From: Nymphaea colorata
Lineage: Eukaryota > Streptophyta > Magnoliopsida > Nymphaeales > Nymphaeaceae
Assembly: GCF_008831285.2 (NCBI RefSeq)
Contig: NC_045149.1
Span: 19,669,035-19,733,034 of the forward strand
Length of the DNA stretch: 64,000 bases
Reading direction: 5' to 3'
The translations under genes were made by a program, and so were the position numbers. The notes below the pieces were generated by a model. The model was not told where the DNA came from, did not search any database, and saw only the letters and a list, made by a program, of their open reading frames with translations. The stretch's first letter is position 1. The number at the start of each line of letters is the position of its first letter. Positions 1 through 13,280 of this stretch are shown here, in pieces.

Positions 1-1453
1 AATCAATGCAATTAAGCAGTATTTCACCCGCTCCAAGCTCCTCAACAGCTTTAGCAAGCTCATAGGCGCCAATTGGACGATCCTCTCTACCACCACTAAC
101 CTGACCAAAAAAAAATGCTATCATCAAAAGAACCATAAATCCAACATACTTCATAAAGAAAAGCATTCTGGAAACAGTAATTTTCACAAAGAACCCCACT
201 AGAAGGCTTTCAAGTTTCAACCCTTTCAGCTACTTTGGTAAATATAAACTCAAGTTATCAATTGCAGTCACCTTCCCCGAATGATTTATGTACATAATCC
301 AGCAGCTCATTTTCTGACAGGGATGCTTAAAGATATCAACTCTTGTGATACAACATGATATACCAAGTTGGACTCATTAAACAATAAAGTTGACAAATTC
401 CTCGCCAAGTCCAGTGCACACAAGGAAAATAAACACATTCACCTTCAGTGCCACTTGAAGGACCTTCTTTAAATATATTTGCATTCATAAAAGAAGCAAA
501 GGCCTCAAAACATCATTCTCTGCAGTATGAAGCTATATATTCAACTTGTGCAGCAAGAATGTCAAACAAAGAATGTCAGGAAAATCATGGAAAAGTAAAA
601 CTATTCAAGAATTTATAGATTTATCAACATTGAAATCAAAACTATACAGCTTCAGGAAACTTTTGAAGAGAAGTTTGGAGGATCCATGACATGTAACTGT
701 ATCAAAAAACATTTCTTAGCATGTGAAAGCCAGACAGAGCATGGAGAGAAGAGACAAGTAAATCTATAAAATTGGCAATTCTACCATGTCAACATAGTCA
801 AAGTCAAACATAAACCAATGGAAACTTACTGTACATTGGTACCATGCATACTCCTCTCCATTGGGACCTGAAATAACATGGACAGTATTAAGTAGTTGTT
901 ATAGAATCTCTGTCCTCCAAGAAACCACATACTTAATTTCATCCAATTAACAAGCAAAGACAAATGTAATTCTGTATAACTACCTGGATTGGACACTCTG
1001 ACTGCCTTGAATGGAATATCATCAGCACTCTTCAGGTATACTCTTCGTGGATCAATGCTCACAACAACTGCCTATAGTAGGGAAAAATGGTCAATCAAAA
1101 GGTTTGAATTTTACTTAAAACGAAAATATCTACAAGTTCCACATAGCCAAACACTCCACTATATTTGGATCTGTTTGCCAACACTGATGTTTATTTTATC
1201 AGGTAGTCCATAGGTGCCCTAGAAAATTGTCCAAGTCCAATGATGGCAAGAATCTGATGGCATAACAAACCATTAGCATCCACAAACATAAAAATATCTC
1301 AAAGATTTGAACAGTCAAAGATTATTCAGGAACAGATAAAAAATTGAACATAATAAAGCAACTTTTATAATAAAACCTTTTCACCATTGTATCATACACA
1401 AGGATAAATTGAATAAACTAAGTTTGTTACATTACAAATTGCAGCAGCACATA

Positions 1454-1528
<75 letters not shown>

Positions 1529-4500
1529 ATTACTGTAGACAACACTTGTGCTACGGAAGCACTTGGCATGCTTTTTCATCTGTGTCTTGTAGTCATGAGA
1601 CTAGACAAGCTACAGAAATAAGCCCTGTGTAGACCAACAAATCCGTAACAAAACTCCCAAATTTCATACCTTCTTCTATGAGCATCATCTTTATGGTATA
1701 CATTGTTGCCCTTGTTTTATTCTAAAAACACGTCAGTACTTATATGCATTTGATATATTAATTAGAATCTTTTGAGGTTCTTGGCTTCAAATTTCTGCAT
1801 GGAAATTTTCCAACTAAGATTTCATAATCTATTCCATTAGATTAATAATATTTTGAGATTATTTGTGTTTGTTGCTTAATCTTATTTACCTAGACACAGT
1901 TGTGTTCCTTTCTAGTTTATAGAACTTCCTGGTGATATCAAGTTACATTATGTTGCTTTCTGAAGTACTAGTGACACTCAAGAAATACAAGTGATGAGTT
2001 GGACAGTGAAAAAACCTGATTCCCGTAAACACGAGATATTTGCTCCAAGCTGCTTTTCCCTGTCTTCACCTTCAGAAGAAGGCAGTTTATGAGCTCCACG
2101 AGAAAAGCTACACCAGCAAAAAGCACACTCTGATGTGTTCCAATACTTACTCCTGTTCTAATGTATGCCTCAGCAGCATAAACTGCATCACTTCCAATTG
2201 AAATTTTATCTGCTCCAGACCTAAAATACTCTGAAGCAACTTCTAGGCTAGAGTAGTGTCTGCAAGTATGGAGCATAATGCAGGTCACATTATGGAACAT
2301 TACCAAATACATACAGCAGAATCATAACTTGAGAAATCCAGTACCAGAAGCTAATAAGTAATAGCCAACAAGCACTATAAGTGGTAATGTCTATGATTCA
2401 GCATTATGAGTATGCAACAAGGTGTTTTTTTTTTTTTCAAGAGGACACTGCATTCTTTCTTTCAAAAAGAATATCATGCACATCTGAAATCTTCTCCCCT
2501 TAAGCTAAGATAAAAGATAACCCTCTTGATGACAAGATATTTACAACAGATACAGATTAATGGAGAAATTGAGAATTGTATTGTACCATACCTCCCATTT
2601 CCATCTGTGAAGTCTCTAATGCCTCCACCAACTGTTAATGGAACAAAAACATTTTCAGAAGCATATCGTAGCACCTGAGATATACAGACAAAAGGATTTT
2701 GTGAGAGGAAGCAAGAACGTTGCTAAATCCATAAACTATGCTTCTTATGGGCATATGCTTCTCGCAAACGTGAGCAGACAGGGGTAAGCCAAAACCTTCA
2801 ACATGGGCAAATCACCAAGAGGAAAATCTCGGAAGCCTGTGATATTAAGAAAGCTAACCTGCAGGAGTATTTTACCCAATCACAGCCTTCCATCTAAAAG
2901 CTAAAATATAAGATAGCGATCCATCCAAGAGACAGGAGGAATAACTTGCGCACCTCATCAGCACCATCTTTGTAATACTGTCCAGCAAGATCAACTGGCT
3001 TGCCAAGGTTTCTCACCTTCAATTTATAAGACGTAGCCATAAGTCAGAAAACTGCAATCCTAATGAAATAGGGTAAAATCTCAGAGAATGACAGAAACAG
3101 AATAAAAAATGAATAGAGATGAGTCCGAAGAGAACAAATCTGATTCATAACATGTAATAGGATAAAAATGCAGGACACAAGCAGCATCTGATAATTAACC
3201 AGATTGGGCAGTTTTATCCAGCTTGGAATCTTTCGGATATCCAAGCCTAGTTCACGGTGGGGCAGATGCATAATTTTCAACTTTACAACCCACAGGCTAC
3301 TGAACATGTAATATGCTCATTAAATGTCCATGCCTCCGTTCTCCATACAAACATTCCCATCAATCTTATCTTTAGATTGAAAATTAAATTTTTATTGGAG
3401 CACAAGTACCCCCAAAAGAAACATCAGAATAGCAAAGATGCATGCTTACAAACACAACCAAAAAAGCATACACCAGAATCTGACAGGTTCCAGATGTATA
3501 ACAGATGAAACATTGAAAATCATCAAAAGGAGAAAGGGCCTGCATGATTCACATAGTTGAGGCCATGAGATAATAAAGGCTACAGTAACTGGAAATTGGG
3601 CTTGATACTTTGTTGGCTAAAGTCAATGTGTAACTTCTTTGCACCCATAATAAGCAAAGACTGAGAAGAGGCCGTTAACCTGAAAGCTTGGAGAATAGAA
3701 TTTTAGTCAGGTGAACTTAAGAGTACAGCTTACATAGGTTTCATGTGTGCCCTGGGCCAAATTTACACCTGATTAATGGGCAGGCATGGCAGACAAGATC
3801 AACCCATTTATCTCTAGGAGAGCCATTTAAGAACAAAAATCCAAATAGTGACATCCAGGTTTTAACTTCTAGCATCGCCCTTGTATCTCCAAATGGGTTG
3901 GTTCAACTTCCAAACAACAGTTTTCATGTGGGTCTTACATGTAGTTTCAGAGGCCAATATTACCCAACTAATAGAAGATGGCAGAAAGTCCATTTCTGTC
4001 CTCATACAATCATTTAAAAATGAAAGTTCATACAGAGAAAAAAACTACCATTGTCCTTTGCATCTCCTACTCTTGTGGTTTCAACCTATAACTTGAAAAA
4101 AAATTGGAATAAATTTCAACTGATATCAGAAAACCAGTAATACCTCATTCTCTTTTGTGTGCTCTCTTACATCATACTGGTCACCTTTCGTCACAACAAG
4201 GTCTCCCTTGTCATTGGTGCGCACATCAAGACATGCAATTACCTAGATAATCAATCGAAAAAAGGAAAAAATGTTAATTCCTTGGCAAAGCTGCTCCTAA
4301 AAACGTAAGTTGCAATGTGATATCCCAAAGGTCTCTGACATGAAGAAAAGAACAGCATAGCTTAATAGAAAAGAAAACTGAAGCCAAGACAAGAACAAGA
4401 ATACAAATTTAAACTCCTACTCTTTTAGCAAGTCTTGATGCCATACCACGTGTGAACTTCTGCAACCAATAGAAACTATGTAAATTGCAGGAGAAATAAC

Positions 4501-7500
4501 AAAGTAAGCAGAAACCACAGAAAATTGATCTAAAAAATGCAGGTATCAAGGCTCCAGCCCACAAACCTTCCTAGTAGATGATTTCTGGGGGTGCAAGAAA
4601 TTTTTCAAAACAGAGAGTCCCACTTCTGCAAGCACATAATTAAGATCACAAAGGAAAGCAGAAAGAAATCAGCTTATAGACAAAATCTTTGTCTTCAAAT
4701 ATGAACTACTTACAAGCACATAATGCAAGCAAAGAAAAGGCACACACTCCAATAATTTGTTTACAAATGCAAAGTGCCACAAAATTTAGAGAGAGAGAGA
4801 GAGAGAGAGAGAGAATTGCTTCATGATTAATACACTATAAAGAACAGCTTGTTCAGAATTTATCGAACATGCAGAAAATGGAACAGATACTGTGCATAGT
4901 CCCTTACCACCACTCTTTTCAGGATGAAACTGGACAGCATGTATGTTTCCCTTACTGATTGAAGAAATAAAATTTTCTCCATAGTTGCAAATGGATGAAA
5001 TCCACTCTATGTTAGTCAATGACTGCGATAAATAATAATAATAAAATAAAGTAAACTGAGGAAATGAAACAGAGACTGTTGTAGTTATAAATGTTCCAGG
5101 AATTTCACAACACCAACGAGGATAGTACTAAGCACATACTGGTGTTACTCGGTAAGAGTGAACAAAATAAACATGGCGTCCATCAATGTCCTGCAAAATT
5201 TCTGAATCATTTTCTATTTGGAGAGCATTCCATCCAATATGAGGCACTCTGATACCACTTGATGAATCGAAACGGCCGACCACACCAGGGATGAGGCCTA
5301 ATCCTTTCACTGAGAAGCATAAGAGTACATTATTAACTAGTAAGCAATACAAGTAAAGCTTATGCAATTTTAACCAGAACATGCTTACAGGACATTATTG
5401 GCCAAATTCTTATCTTTCATCATTAGATATCACTCCCAAGTGTTTGTGGAATCCAAACTCAACAAATGATAAGCTTAATTGCTTATCAGTGTTAACTCTG
5501 GCCCATAACAATTGCATGCATAAAAAATATCCCCAAACAGTTAAAAAGGCCAACAGCGTCACATAGAAACTAGAAAGCCAAATTTCCAACAAATATGCCA
5601 CGCCAATCACACATACTTATGTTCGTATGCAGGGCATACCATGACGATGTAGAAGAAACTCGATGTCTACATGTATGAATTAAAGTGCTTCTGATGCATT
5701 ACGCTGATCAAAATAAAAAATGTCCTATCCTGCTAATCAGCTTAGAACTTAGAAGCTGAAAATCAATTAATTCCTACTTACTTTTTCTTTGCTGATACGA
5801 TTCGCTGGATCCATCTTAAGAATCAAGTTCCAAGGAACTCATAGAAATTTCCAGATATTTACTTTTTTTATCTCTTTCATCCACCTAACTTCCCAGTGCT
5901 ACAAAATGTCCAAGTTATTCTATGAAAGCAAGGGCTTAATGAATAAAGTTCTAAGGTTCATCCCATAGTATAAATGTTTTGAAGTATCATACCAAACAAG
6001 GCCCAAAAAACAAATGTATTTTAGATCCCTAGACATCTTCACATGAAAAAAAAAGTAAGATAACACAATCTGTATTAGGACCACTCATACACTGGTAATG
6101 GAGTAAACTGCAAAAAGGGATGCATTTAAAATCCTTCTAATCATGTCCTTGTCACAAACGTATAAACAGTCAGCACATGCAAAAGCAGATCAAATAACAA
6201 AAAATGCGTAACCAGATGCAAAATATATACATTGATTTGACATGACAATCGAAAGATGTTTAGATGATCAAGTACAACAAAATGGACATCTGATACACAG
6301 GAAAATGAATCAAAAACAATTTTTATATTGATTTTTACATAAACATCCTATGAGTACATTTATGTTGTCTTTCAACAAGTCGTTCGTGCTGCTGCCCCAC
6401 AAAGTATTGAACAAGATCAGCGTCCATGATATCATAGGAAAACAAGATTAGTCTTAACTCTATAGGAGTACATGACCTGGACTATAGAGTGCATCAATGC
6501 GAAGTGTCAAGTGAAATATCTTTCAAGCCATTCCCAAAAAACACATAAAAAGGATTCCCTCTTGATTCCATTTCTTCCACATAACGCTAAACAACATCCA
6601 AATTTGAATGACCGGAATCTCACATAGATTCACACCACCAAGAAACATGAATCATAAACATCATGAACTTTCACCTGGACCATTTTCCTCGCTGGACTCA
6701 AAAAGTAACTGGAGCCCCAGGCAAATTCCCAGGAAAGGTCTATCATTTTGTATGTATGTAGAAAGTGCATCAACCAACCTGGACAGAGAAAGATAGAGAC
6801 CAAAAGAGTTTGATTAAATATGGCATACAGGCCACAAGAAGAGTACAATCTTTCTTTACAGAGAAAAAAAAAATGATTGGAAAGAGCATCAACATGCATA
6901 TTGTACATGGCTTTCACAGTTTCACTATATGTACTTGAAGAAAATCCCATAAACTAATTATTTTCCCCTTCAATTAGGCCAAAAATAAGTTGAAACTGAG
7001 AGTTATAGATGCTATCCTTCACAGAGGATAATTTTTTTGTCATGTAAATGTGTCATTTTCTGCAGATCAGATGCTGTTGTTGCATTTCTGGCTCCAAGTG
7101 TATCCATCTCCATATGTGCCCATGAAACTATGTAATATTATGTATGCACATGTAAACTGTAACTGATACCCCATTAAGTCAGTTCTATCAGCTTTTATTG
7201 TTAAACATATATTGGGAAAAAGAAAAGAAAAATGTTAACATTATTCCAAGCTATGACTTTATAAGCATAAACTTAACGACTACCATTGTCATGTTCACCG
7301 ACTGAGATGGTTCGGAAAGATTGTGGACTATCACACTTGACAATATTATGCATATGTCATATTGAATAATAATGCTAGATCCTAGACGACAATGAGGTAG
7401 AAGAATAATGATGATGAAGGGATAGACTCTCAAATTCCTTTCCTTGATCTTAGGCTTCTTCCTTTTTAATACGAATGGCCTAACATCTCAATAACATTCA

Positions 7501-9493
7501 GGATGGCCTAGTCAAACCACGTTTAGGATAGACATAGTATCTGTAAGGGTAGTAACAACAGTATTCAAAAGATCAGCTTCACATACCCTCGTTCGTTCAG
7601 CACATCCATTGCTGCTGCGAAGGCTCCCACACCAGGAAAGACAAGTCGATTTGCATCAAGAATATCTTCTGGCCTTTGTACCTGAAATTAGAGATGAATG
7701 ACCCCTTAGATCTTTGCCAACCCTACTAGGGTTCCTGTCAGAGTGAGTCAAATATTAAATTTATGGTTGCTGTCATTATTCACAACTTGCTCTTTAATTA
7801 ATTACCCTCGGTATAAGCAGATGTTTAGATACCTCAATCTACCAAGTATTTGAAGCAACAGTTTGAGCCAGATAAACTAAACCGCCAGGACAAAGCAAGA
7901 GGGCAAAGGAATAAAGTTCATTTTTCCAGGTATCCTTACAGAAAACAATAACATCAAACATAAGAATGTGGACAATATATTCATGGCGTAGAAAAAAAAG
8001 GCCATCAGCACATTCTTCAACCAGGACCAGTGCAACTGGCCAACTGGTTTGAAATTCAATATTTATTCAACAACTATGAACTTATTATTTTCTTTATTTG
8101 CACTTTCTGAAACTCAGATATAATGTCTGTTCAGCTTGAACATCATGCTGGTAAAAACTTTTCAAGCAAAATGAGAACAAGCATACTTATGCTAGCTCAG
8201 GAGCACCTACCAGCATGACCGAAAGCATTATTTATTGAATAATTTAAAATAAATTGATTTTTAACAGAATCTGGCTTTTCTTTCGGTAAAATCCTTTTTC
8301 ATATGAAAACTGACAAGTTGCACATCCACCTAAAAGAAATCTCAGATGGTATACTTCAGGCATGCCTGAGAACTGATCACTGGTGCCCTCCACAAGTCCC
8401 CATAGTTGAGTAGGCGGTCAACTTTCATCTTTTAATGTATTTTTAGTGTCATTGTTTTTATATGTCTCTGTCAGTCCATAGTACTTCATTCTAGCCACTC
8501 CAAGGTGAGCTCATTTTCATACACGAGGCAACATCTTCACTTAAATAAGCGTATCAGATATAACTATCAGAACTAAAGGTTGATTTCCTTGTCAAATGCA
8601 TGAAAGATGAGTGGGAGTATCTTCCACATAGCTTCACATGGTCAATATAGAATGATAGTTTCCTAAAGGTGTGTTTCTCACAGCATCTAATCGTCTGATA
8701 TGGAGAAAACGAAAGGTTCTAGATCAAATGACTCTTGGCTCAAAGTAAAATGAATTTCTGCCTTTCTAAGAAAATTAGTGTTTCGAATTTAGCCAACCGT
8801 TTCTTTGACCAATGCAACTCAAGTGCTAGAAACGGTTCACGTGAGGATCTGATAGGTAGAGAAATAATTAACGAACTTACATCTTTGATCTCGAAACCCA
8901 GGGACCGAATAGCATTCCGCACGCTTCTCACGTTACCAGCACCGTAATCCAGCAAAGTAACCACTGTAGATTTTTGGGAATAAGTGTGGAATCATTAAGA
9001 AATAGTTATCGTCATATCGATAAGGAATCAACGTCAATACGAGTAACAGACTCCACATCAACATATAGGTATCGAATTGCAGATATCGATAACAAGAAGA
9101 AGAGCTCGAACCAAAAGAACTCTGACCTATACTAACAAGCTTAAAAACATTACATTATATAGTTATCGAATAACGAAAAAATGTTACAGCATATTTCAGA
9201 ACAAACGGCAGTGCCGGAAGCAAAAATGCCTCCGAAGTAGTTTCAGGAAACCATGAAAAAAAGGTGAAATGCGGACGAAAGAAGCAGCCCATTAAGATGA
9301 AAACAGACAGACAGCTTAGGAGGATCAACCAAGCCTTACCTGAATCAGAACTTGCGGAAGCACGGACCGAGAGATTCCGAGGACGGGAACGGGTAAGAGG
9401 AAAGGTAGTGAAATCTCCACGGCGGATGAACAGAAGGGATTGGGACGAAGACAAGGATGAAGCATTCAGTACAGAAGCCATAGTCGCCTCCAT
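1..9493 (-). CDS. HISN4: Imidazole glycerol phosphate synthase HisHF, chloroplastic (3' end outside window)
   Basis: This enzyme makes imidazole glycerol phosphate and AICAR from PRFAR and glutamine, in plastid histidine synthesis. Seventeen exons join in phase (descending): 9340-9493, 8881-8963, 7587-7681, 6675-6778, 5140-5309, 4908-5022, 4567-4625, 4421-4459, 4144-4242, 2954-3016, 2796-2858, 2592-2674, 2151-2259, 2016-2069, 984-1071, 830-867 and 1-100, giving about 505 residues. Residues 1-50 are Ser/Arg-rich and transit-peptide-like. The glutaminase half follows, with nucleophile Cys130 in GICLGLQ and His235/Glu237 in FHPEKS. The cyclase half starts near 274, with catalytic-type Asp279 (ACLDVR) and Asp437 (SIDPRR), plus [10 protein letters not shown]. 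Every catalytic residue looks intact. By comparison with the Arabidopsis protein (about 592 aa), roughly 85 C-terminal residues lie beyond the left edge. The start is the first ATG of the open frame; a second Met lies at residue 5. Confidence 0.95.
1457..1528. repeat. Compound (AT)n-(GT)n microsatellite
   Basis: About 48 bases of pure AT dinucleotides run into about 24 bases of GT, inside the HISN4 intron between exons 14 and 15. It is a likely length-polymorphic site. The reading frame open across it encodes only Ile-Tyr and Val-Cys runs and is not a gene. Confidence 0.95.
4788..4814. repeat. (GA)n microsatellite in HISN4 intron
   Basis: A pure AG/GA run of about 27 bases in the intron between exons 6 and 7 of HISN4. 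On the coding strand it is a CT tract upstream of the next acceptor. Confidence 0.9.
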
Positions 9494-11039
9494 TGGCGAA
9501 AAAACTCGAATCGATGGTCAACAATCAAGAGAGTGAATGAGATGGAGAGAAGAAGAAAGCGAGGGAGGCGAGGGTGGATTCTTCCCTCCAAATAAGCGGA
9601 CAGTTTGCCGACTGAAAATGACAGAAGGAGGGCGGACTTTAAACATCCTCCAGCCAGCTTCGGGCCAAGGGACGTGGGAGGGCCGAGGTTCGAAGCCGGA
9701 CAGCACCCGTGCCATTGTCTAGAGACAAGATGCTCCCGAGTCCCGAACCAAGTCCCGATCAAGATCCGATGAAATTGAAACCACGGACAGCGGCGGCGCA
9801 ATAACGAGTCTTGGTCCGATGTCAATGGATAGGATTCACGTGGAATATCAATTTATCAACCAAAATGCATCGTAGGATATGAACAAATTTCAGATTTAAT
9901 GAATAACATATAATCGGATTGAAATTAATATGATTTCGATTCAGATCTAATACTTTTTCCTTTCGTATTGGAATATGAATATTTGAACACTTAATAAATT
10001 GGATATAGTTAAAGATACATCTGATTCGAATCAGACCTGTTGAATCCCTAATCATGTTGTGCATGACAACAGTTGATCCTCGTTGATCCAAAATCTGCAC
10101 GTTGGGACACGGTAGTGGTGGAGCCAGGAAACTTAAGCTAATAGGCACTACTTCAAGAACACCCTCGTTGATTCGCACCACTATATATAAATGAGTAAAA
10201 AGCTGGATGCATTAATATTAAAAGATATAACTTGACTTATAATGCAGATATAAGACTCATGCTATTAAGATCCTCTGTTTGTTTAAACGAAGGTTCTTAC
10301 ACGGCACTCCTTTTAATGCAGCATTGGATCTGAGATCCAAGACTCACTACCTAAGATTTGTATCACTGTACCAAAACCGACAAAGATTTTGCATACGTGC
10401 ATTCATGTTTCCAAGGTCTTAGTATATCAATGTCGTTTTCCAACGTTAACATCTATCATGAGAACTTATCATTCATTAAACCCAAAGTTTCAAATAAACC
10501 GATAACCCAAAATCCATAACCAAATTGTGCCGACATCGCCAATCATCGTGAAGCCATCTCCTGCTGCATATGTGGAATATGAAGGGCTTTATCAGATACA
10601 TTCCCAGAAGATGCGCCATCGAAAACTTTGGTCCAGGGAAAATGAAATGTCAGATCCGAATTATTTAGGAATCCAGTGATATTCAAATTAGAGGTGGTTA
10701 AAATCATATCACGAGTCACGTGCATACCGTTTCCCTTCATGCCTGCATGGGTCTGATTTACAAAATCGCCAGTTTCTTTTTTCCTCGGGTGCCTGTTTGA
10801 TTACCCTCGGAAAATTTGCACTCAACGAAGCTTTTTAAGGAAAAATATGGTATCACTCTAGAAGAAATGCCCATAAATATATGAGAGACGTGTTTTCATG
10901 CAAAGACATGCAAATATATGGGGACTTTTTTTAAAATTTGATAATTTTCTCTCACCCTATTTGCTTAAGAATCTTATGTGAATGGTTCAATTATAAATAG
11001 TTTTATTGAAGGGGTGTTTGGCAAAAGGAACTAACATAA
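9494..11039. other. HISN4 5' flank and intergenic DNA
   Basis: Read on the minus strand, the first 80 bases upstream of the HISN4 ATG are a CT-rich leader, typical of a plant 5' UTR. Farther out, 9840-10060 is made of degenerate GATTCGAAT/GATTTGAAT-like words, a low-complexity repeat class that recurs elsewhere in the window. No gene or RNA is recognised here. Confidence 0.5.
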
Positions 11040-11289
11040 GGAGCCTTTGATAGTCTCAGACTTGAAATCCATGGATTTGAAGTTGCATGATTTTCCTGAT
11101 GTCACAAAAGATCCATGGTAAAATCTATGGTTCACCAAGCTAAAGATCTTAGGTTAGGCCTAAGATTTACATTTAAGATCCTTATTTTGTTTTGCATTGA
11201 GAAAAAGTTGGATTTAAGATTGGAAAGCGAATGGTATAATATACGGATTTTCAAATTCCGATGATCTCCAGAGGCTATCAAGCGCCTCC
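11040..11289. mobile_element. Short MITE-like element with imperfect inverted ends
   Basis: The left end reads GGAGCCTTTGATAGTCTC. The reverse complement of the right end reads GGAGGCGCTTGATAGCCTC. These imperfect inverted termini bound about 250 bp of AT-rich sequence with no coding capacity. The interior is rich in words such as AAGATC and GATTTAAGAT. No clear target-site duplication is visible, so the superfamily is not assigned. Confidence 0.55.
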
Positions 11290-11719
11290 GTAGTGTTTCA
11301 TGAATAACCATGTAACGAAATAATCATATAACAGGATTTTTCAAATAACAACTACCGCGGGCAGCATGCAGAAGGTAAGAAGTTACGATGGGTGCAGATG
11401 ATCTGAAATGTGAAGAAGAAGAAGTTGGTTCGCAGTGACACGACAATTGCTAGGCATTTATTCCCTGAATCATGACCTGTACACGTGAAGATGAAGCTAC
11501 AGTCGCAGGAGACTTGCGCTCAAAATTGTGCGTCAGTGACACGATGATGTTTGGTATCGGAGTATGCACATATACGAGAAGAAACAGAAACTCACGGCAG
11601 GAAATACGAGAAGTCGAAAAACATACAACCGCCAAAAAAAATTTTATCACGAACAAGACCACACCACAAGAACTTTCCGGGGTCGACGAGAGTTGAGAAG
11701 GGGCCTTATGTGATGAAGC

Positions 11720-12286
11720 TCAGGCATGCAACACCGGTGAGGGAGTCTGCTGGCCCACGCCGGGAGGGGCCGCCTCGCCATCTGCGGCTGCAGTTCCGGA
11801 ACCGTGAGACGGATCGCGATTGACTGCACGCGCCTGAAGCAAGAGATCAATCGAAAGCTGGAGCTTCATGTTGCAGACCAACTCGTCCTGTGGCGAGAAC
11901 TCTAGCTTGCCGCCGTTCGGGTCGGAGGAGGAGTTTGACATCGGGCCAACCGGTGCGGCGGAGACAGAGACGTTGATCTTCAACGTGGGTTGGCGGACGG
12001 AGCAGAAACAAGCGTCACGCAGGGCAGAATTCAAAGAGCCAACCGCTGATCTGCTGGTTCGTGACTGCTCGGTGGGGTGACTAGGAGGGCTCACGGCGTC
12101 TTTCCTGAAACCACTTCTCTCGCCCGGGAGGATGAAGGTGGCGCGACTCGCTTCATGGACGCTGGCTTCGTCGCCTGCGCCTGCTGGTGTACCTGCCGAA
12201 GGACCGCGACCTCCAGAAGAGAAGTTCAAGGCCAGAAGCTCTCTCAGGCCCAGACCTTCTTTTCTTGAGTACCTTTTCCTCTCCAT
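11720..12286 (-). CDS. Hypothetical protein, 188 aa, single exon
   Basis: This ORF is not recognised. It opens with ATG and stays open for 188 codons in a segment clearly richer in GC than its surroundings. That pattern supports real coding sequence more than chance. The N-terminus is basic (MERKRYSRKEGLGLRELLAL). The middle is Ser/Pro-rich and low complexity. A more ordered block lies near residues 90-155, around LKINVSVSAAPVGP, GGKLEFSPQDELVCNM and KLQLSIDLLLQA. No signal peptide or membrane segment is apparent. Minus-strand upstream DNA is CT-rich, like a leader, and carries an ACGT core and a TATA-like ATAAATAA about 110 bases before the ATG. The gene would lie in tandem with HISN4 downstream and CTF18 upstream. 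The last 25 residues are Ala/Pro-rich; a hidden intron or a different true end is possible. Confidence 0.45.
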   Translation of the reverse strand: MERKRYSRKEGLGLRELLALNFSSGGRGPSAGTPAGAGDEASVHEASRATFILPGERSGFRKDAVSPPSHPTEQSRTSRSAVGSLNSALRDACFCSVRQPTLKINVSVSAAPVGPMSNSSSDPNGGKLEFSPQDELVCNMKLQLSIDLLLQARAVNRDPSHGSGTAAADGEAAPPGVGQQTPSPVLHA

Positions 12287-13280
12287 TCTGCCTTCTCTCC
12301 TTGCGAGGAAGATATCTGTCTCAAACCGAATTCAGAGGGAGAGTGCAAGAGAGAGGGAGGTTGCATGGGCGCTTCGTTACGTAACACGTTATTTATCTTG
12401 CTCGATAACGGGAATTTGAATTTTGAAAATCCGGGCAAGCTTGCACATATTAATTAATGGCGCCTCATGAACTTGTACCATTTTCCCGGAACAATGTTTG
12501 CACGTATCGCCTTAGTCTACAATTATCCTTTCTTATGACAATTCAAAGGCAAATCCTTTTTAGTTAACGTACTGCCATGTCTGAATCAGCAACGTGCTGC
12601 ATATTCTTGAACTCGGAATGCCATTTTCATTTTAAAATACACAATATACCACCATAAAGGGAAAGAATGAAGCTTATCGCATTTCACCATTTTGGTCAAG
12701 TTCGACAGCTTGTGAAGATAATTTAATTATAAAACCAAGACACTTAATTTTATCAAAATTGATTAATGTACAAGCCAAATTTCAGCTACGTTTTCATCTT
12801 TTCCTCTTTTAAACAACAATGAAATCCGAACCATGTCGTTAGGAGAGAAGCAGGGCCCTTCAAGTCTTCACCCACAACTTGAAGATCTTATGTCTAACCT
12901 TTTAACCATCAGCTAAATTCGCAAAAACTGATTTTGAAATGGATACATGGCAACAAAGGAAAATCTCAACCCTTCCAATCCACGCCCTCAAGTCAACAAG
13001 ACAGACACATTGATGTGTCTCTTAGTACTAGTTAGATGTTTTTATTTTTTATTTTTTGGCAAAGTAACTGCCGACTTGTTCTTGTCAATAGACTCAATAC
13101 TTATCGACAACCAAATTCCAAACTTTTCATATAGAGATGTGACTTTCTTGAGATTGGCCAGGACGAATTTTATATGGGAACCTAATTATTTGCAAGGAAA
13201 AGATGAAAGAGAGAAGGAATCAAGCAAACAGAATAATTTACATCATGACCGACAGCAGCATCTTAGTTGGTGATCACTGT
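12287..13280. other. Intergenic DNA downstream of CTF18
   Basis: Apart from the presumed leader and promoter of the 188-codon ORF (12287-12420), this is AT-rich DNA. It should include the 3' UTR of CTF18, read on the minus strand from 13280 downwards. Nothing else is recognised. Confidence 0.4.

Noticed and set aside
1409-1621. Plus-strand ORF of 70 codons with Ile-Tyr and Val-Cys runs
   Set aside because: It is the translation of the (AT)n-(GT)n microsatellite inside a HISN4 intron.
9466-9825. Minus-strand ORF of 119 codons upstream of HISN4
   Set aside because: It overlaps the HISN4 leader and first codons in another frame, with no family resemblance.
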